From positions 1-5,850 of the forward strand of contig JAFGQQ010000273.1 of NCBI GenBank assembly GCA_016935595.1: 5,850 bases of DNA. The letters are read 5' to 3'. Of the stretch, positions 5,504 through 5,850 are shown piece after piece. The first letter of the stretch is position 1. Each line of letters begins with the position of its first letter. The stretch is from Bacteroidales bacterium (lineage in GTDB: Bacteria > Bacteroidota > Bacteroidia > Bacteroidales > UBA10428). The notes below the pieces were generated by a model. That model ran no database searches, was not told where the DNA came from, and was given only the letters and a program-made list of their open reading frames with translations. A program made the position numbers and the translations under genes.

Positions 5504-5850
5504 ATGCTTACCGTCAAATACATTAAAGAAAACAAAGAACTAGTTATTGAAAAGCTAAAAATTAAAGGTTTTGTTAATTCCGAAATTATCGAGAATATTA
5601 TTTTACTTGATGGGAAGAGGAGAACTATTCAAGTTGAACAAGACAATGCACAGGCAAAATTAAATTCCATATCAAAAGAAATTGGCAATTTATTTAAAAC
5701 CGGAAAAACTAATGAAGCAAATGCTGCCAAAGAACAAACAATTATGCTAAAAGAAAAAATAAAAAGAATTGGACAGCAAGCAGATGAAATTGAAAATAAA
5801 CTGAAAATTTTACTTATCCAGGTACCAAATATTCCGCATCAATCAGTTCC
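5504..5850 (+). CDS. serS: Seryl-tRNA synthetase, N-terminal part only (cut off by the window edge)
   Basis: This class II aminoacyl-tRNA synthetase attaches serine to tRNA-Ser (and to selenocysteine tRNA where present) in the cytoplasm. Only 115 codons are visible and the frame is open at base 5850; full-length enzymes have about 420-430 residues, so the catalytic domain lies outside. The visible part is the tRNA-binding arm: MLTVKYIKENKELVIEKL, then LLDGKRR (34-40), a long antiparallel coiled coil rich in K, E and N (about 30-102), and VPNIPHQSVP (from 107), which marks the junction to the catalytic core. The ATG at 5504 is chosen because it gives the usual N-terminus; upstream is an A/T-rich leader with no SD sequence. 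The gene lies 32 bases after a strong terminator and I see no consensus promoter in that gap, so it may depend on read-through or on an unrecognised promoter. Confidence 0.95.
   Translation, partial: MLTVKYIKENKELVIEKLKIKGFVNSEIIENIILLDGKRRTIQVEQDNAQAKLNSISKEIGNLFKTGKTNEANAAKEQTIMLKEKIKRIGQQADEIENKLKILLIQVPNIPHQSV

Noticed and set aside
1..5850. Mobile element, CRISPR array, tRNA/rRNA gene or phage-like signs
   Set aside because: No transposase or integrase, no spaced direct repeats, no cloverleaf-like sequence and no change of composition were seen.

Overview
The window is AT-rich chromosomal DNA that reads as an ordinary chromosomal segment of a member of the Bacteroidota (Bacteroidetes). 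Four things support this. The gene order rplU-rpmA-serS and the thyA-folA pair are typical of the phylum. All eight gene starts lack a Shine-Dalgarno sequence. One promoter upstream of rplU matches the Bacteroidota consensus TTTG-N19-TAnnTTTG exactly. The set also includes families common in the phylum: a BFN-UVR protein, an OmpA-C fusion and a Tat-exported aldo/keto reductase. I cannot place it more precisely than the phylum.

Layout: positions 1-743 (minus strand) hold the N-terminal 247 codons of a Tat-signal aldo/keto reductase cut by the window edge. A divergent, very AT-rich spacer (744-945) with two inverted repeats leads to 946-2319 (+), a secreted seven-bladed WD40 propeller fused to an OmpA-like peptidoglycan-binding domain. 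It converges on a minus-strand block made of a BFN/UVR-domain protein (4497-3871), thyA (3666-2872) and folA (2861-2376). A 316-bp divergent spacer (4498-4813) carries a candidate promoter with an operator-like dyad for the BFN gene and the consensus promoter for rplU. Then come rplU (4814-5125) and rpmA (5143-5406), a strong 18-bp terminator hairpin (5427-5471) and the first 115 codons of serS (5504-5850, cut by the window edge).

How the genes work together: ThyA makes dTMP and releases dihydrofolate, which DHFR reduces back to tetrahydrofolate, so thyA-folA is a closed metabolic pair with a 10-bp gap. L21 and L27 are 50S subunit proteins and SerS charges tRNA-Ser, forming a translation cluster. 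The WD40-OmpA protein and the reductase are predicted to act outside the cytoplasm and show no clear link to the other genes.

I found no mobile element, CRISPR array, RNA gene or defence system, and nothing that looks like a wholly new system. The items most worth a second look are the WD40-OmpA domain architecture, the 8+1+8 dyad in the BFN promoter, the three-codon ORF just before rplU, and the terminator with a competing pairing just ahead of serS.
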